Made by a program: the position numbers and the translations under genes
The notes under the pieces: model-generated
What the model saw: the letters and a program-made list of their open reading frames with translations, nothing else
Database searches by the model: none
Told to the model about the DNA's origin: nothing
Source: Anaerolinea sp.
GTDB lineage: Bacteria > Chloroflexota > Anaerolineae > Anaerolineales > Anaerolineaceae
Direction of reading: 5' to 3'
Assembly: GCA_013824385.1 (NCBI GenBank)
Contig: PNNU01000206.1
Coordinates: forward strand, 1-6,318
Length of the DNA: 6,318 bases
Shown: positions 5,727 through 6,318 of the stretch, piece by piece
Numbering within the stretch: position 1 is the first letter of the stretch
Layout of the letters: each line of letters begins with the position of its first letter

Positions 5727-6318
5727 TCAGGGTTGATAGATTTCGAGGTTATCGAATAATACTTTAACCCCCGGATCACTATACGCGCTGGCAATCAAGC
5801 CCACCTGTCCTTCACTGAAAGAAGAATCCTGTATTTGTGAAAGCAGGGTGTCATTTACCGTCAAACTTAAGATTTCGCCCTGGCAGGTGGCCGTGATGTG
5901 GTTAACCACACCTCCTTTGCGGATGGCGTCGCTGTACTCCAGGTTGGAAGTTGTGTTTCCCATGGTAATCACGCCATCCATATATTTAAAAATTCCATAA
6001 TAGCCGTCATGACTGATCACAAAAGCATAGAAATTTTCATTATCTTTGAAGCGGCAAATTACTCCAAAGTTGTCATTGGAAGGGCCTTCGAGCAGCACCG
6101 CATCGGCTTCAATCCGTGTATCTGAAAATTTGCTTCCATTGACTGACCAAAACATAAAATTGGGTGTGTTTACTTTAATAGTAAGGCCTTGATATTCAAA
6201 CGCAATTTCTCCGCCGGTTCTGCCCATAGATCCCCAGCCGTTCGGGGTGACCGAAAAATCTTCCGTAACCAGAAGTGTTCCTGGTGCGAGAGTTGGCTGC
6301 GCGGTTGAGTTATTATTT
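5727..6318 (-). CDS. Exported, probably lipid-anchored protein with a concanavalin/LamG-like beta-sandwich domain (5' end missing)
   Basis: The reading frame stays open to the window edge, giving 196 visible residues. The Met at 6227 is therefore internal and not the start. The visible part begins with a low-complexity Asn/Thr/Pro/Ala linker ('NNNSTAQPTLAPGTLL') typical of the tether after a lipobox or signal peptide. A beta-rich domain follows: 'EDFSVTPNGWGS', 'YQGLTIKVNTPN', 'FGVICRFKDNENFYAFVIS', 'DGYYGIFKYMDG', 'YSDAI', 'NHITATCQGEILSLTVN' and a closing 'GVKVLFDNLEIYQP'. This is the pattern of DUF1080/LamG-like jelly rolls, common in extracytoplasmic proteins of Anaerolineae (recalled, not searched). 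Cys88 and Cys145 of the visible part could form a disulfide. The function is unknown: carbohydrate or surface binding is plausible, and no catalytic residues can be named. It lies 7 bases upstream of mtaB and is probably co-transcribed with it. The signal peptide and promoter lie beyond the right edge. Confidence 0.8.
   Translation of the reverse strand, partial: NNNSTAQPTLAPGTLLVTEDFSVTPNGWGSMGRTGGEIAFEYQGLTIKVNTPNFMFWSVNGSKFSDTRIEADAVLLEGPSNDNFGVICRFKDNENFYAFVISHDGYYGIFKYMDGVITMGNTTSNLEYSDAIRKGGVVNHITATCQGEILSLTVNDTLLSQIQDSSFSEGQVGLIASAYSDPGVKVLFDNLEIYQP

Noticed and set aside
5720..5794. A 25-residue N-terminal extension of MtaB
   Set aside because: It runs antiphase over the conserved C-terminus of the upstream gene, and MtaB proteins start at the 'KVYFDTVGC' strand.

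Overview
The window is a compact bacterial chromosomal segment in which every supported gene lies on the minus strand, so transcription runs from position 6318 down to 1. The organism is most likely a member of Chloroflexota, probably an Anaerolineae-like lineage of moderate G+C. This rests on two things: the style of the exported beta-sandwich protein at the right edge, which has a Thr/Pro/Asn-rich linker and a domain with 'DGYYGI', 'YSDAI' and 'LFDNLEIY' signatures, and the long ribosomal protein L34. It is an inference from remembered family features, not a database result.

In transcription order, the right end (6318-5727) holds the 3' part of a gene for an exported, probably lipid-anchored protein with a jelly-roll-type domain. 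Its 5' end is outside the window. Seven bases after its stop begins mtaB (5719-4436), the tRNA methylthiotransferase that makes ms2t6A37. The 152-base gap after it contains a near-consensus sigma-70-type promoter (TTGACC, 17 bases, TATAAT).

That promoter drives a three-gene potassium module. The first gene (4283-2337) is a KimA-like APC/KUP-superfamily K+ transporter with a C-terminal cytosolic domain. It is followed closely by two different single-RCK proteins of the TrkA/KtrA/Ceo type (2316-1654 and 1652-984). The transporter keeps the residues I recall as K+ ligands in Bacillus subtilis KimA. No TrkH/KtrB-type channel subunit is present, so the natural reading is that the RCK pair regulates the KimA-like transporter. 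This resembles the APC permease / CeoB / CeoC neighbourhood I recall from Mycobacterium. It is the most interesting part of the window.

Just after the last RCK gene a second promoter with the same two hexamers and the same 17-base spacer starts the classic rpmH-rnpA-yidD cluster: ribosomal protein L34 (898-728), RNase P protein (652-284) and the membrane protein insertion factor YidD (315-22, overlapping rnpA by 32 bases). yidC would be expected next, beyond position 1. No dnaA or DnaA-box cluster is visible, so there is no evidence of an origin here. I see no mobile elements, CRISPR arrays, tRNA or rRNA genes, riboswitches or convincing intrinsic terminators.
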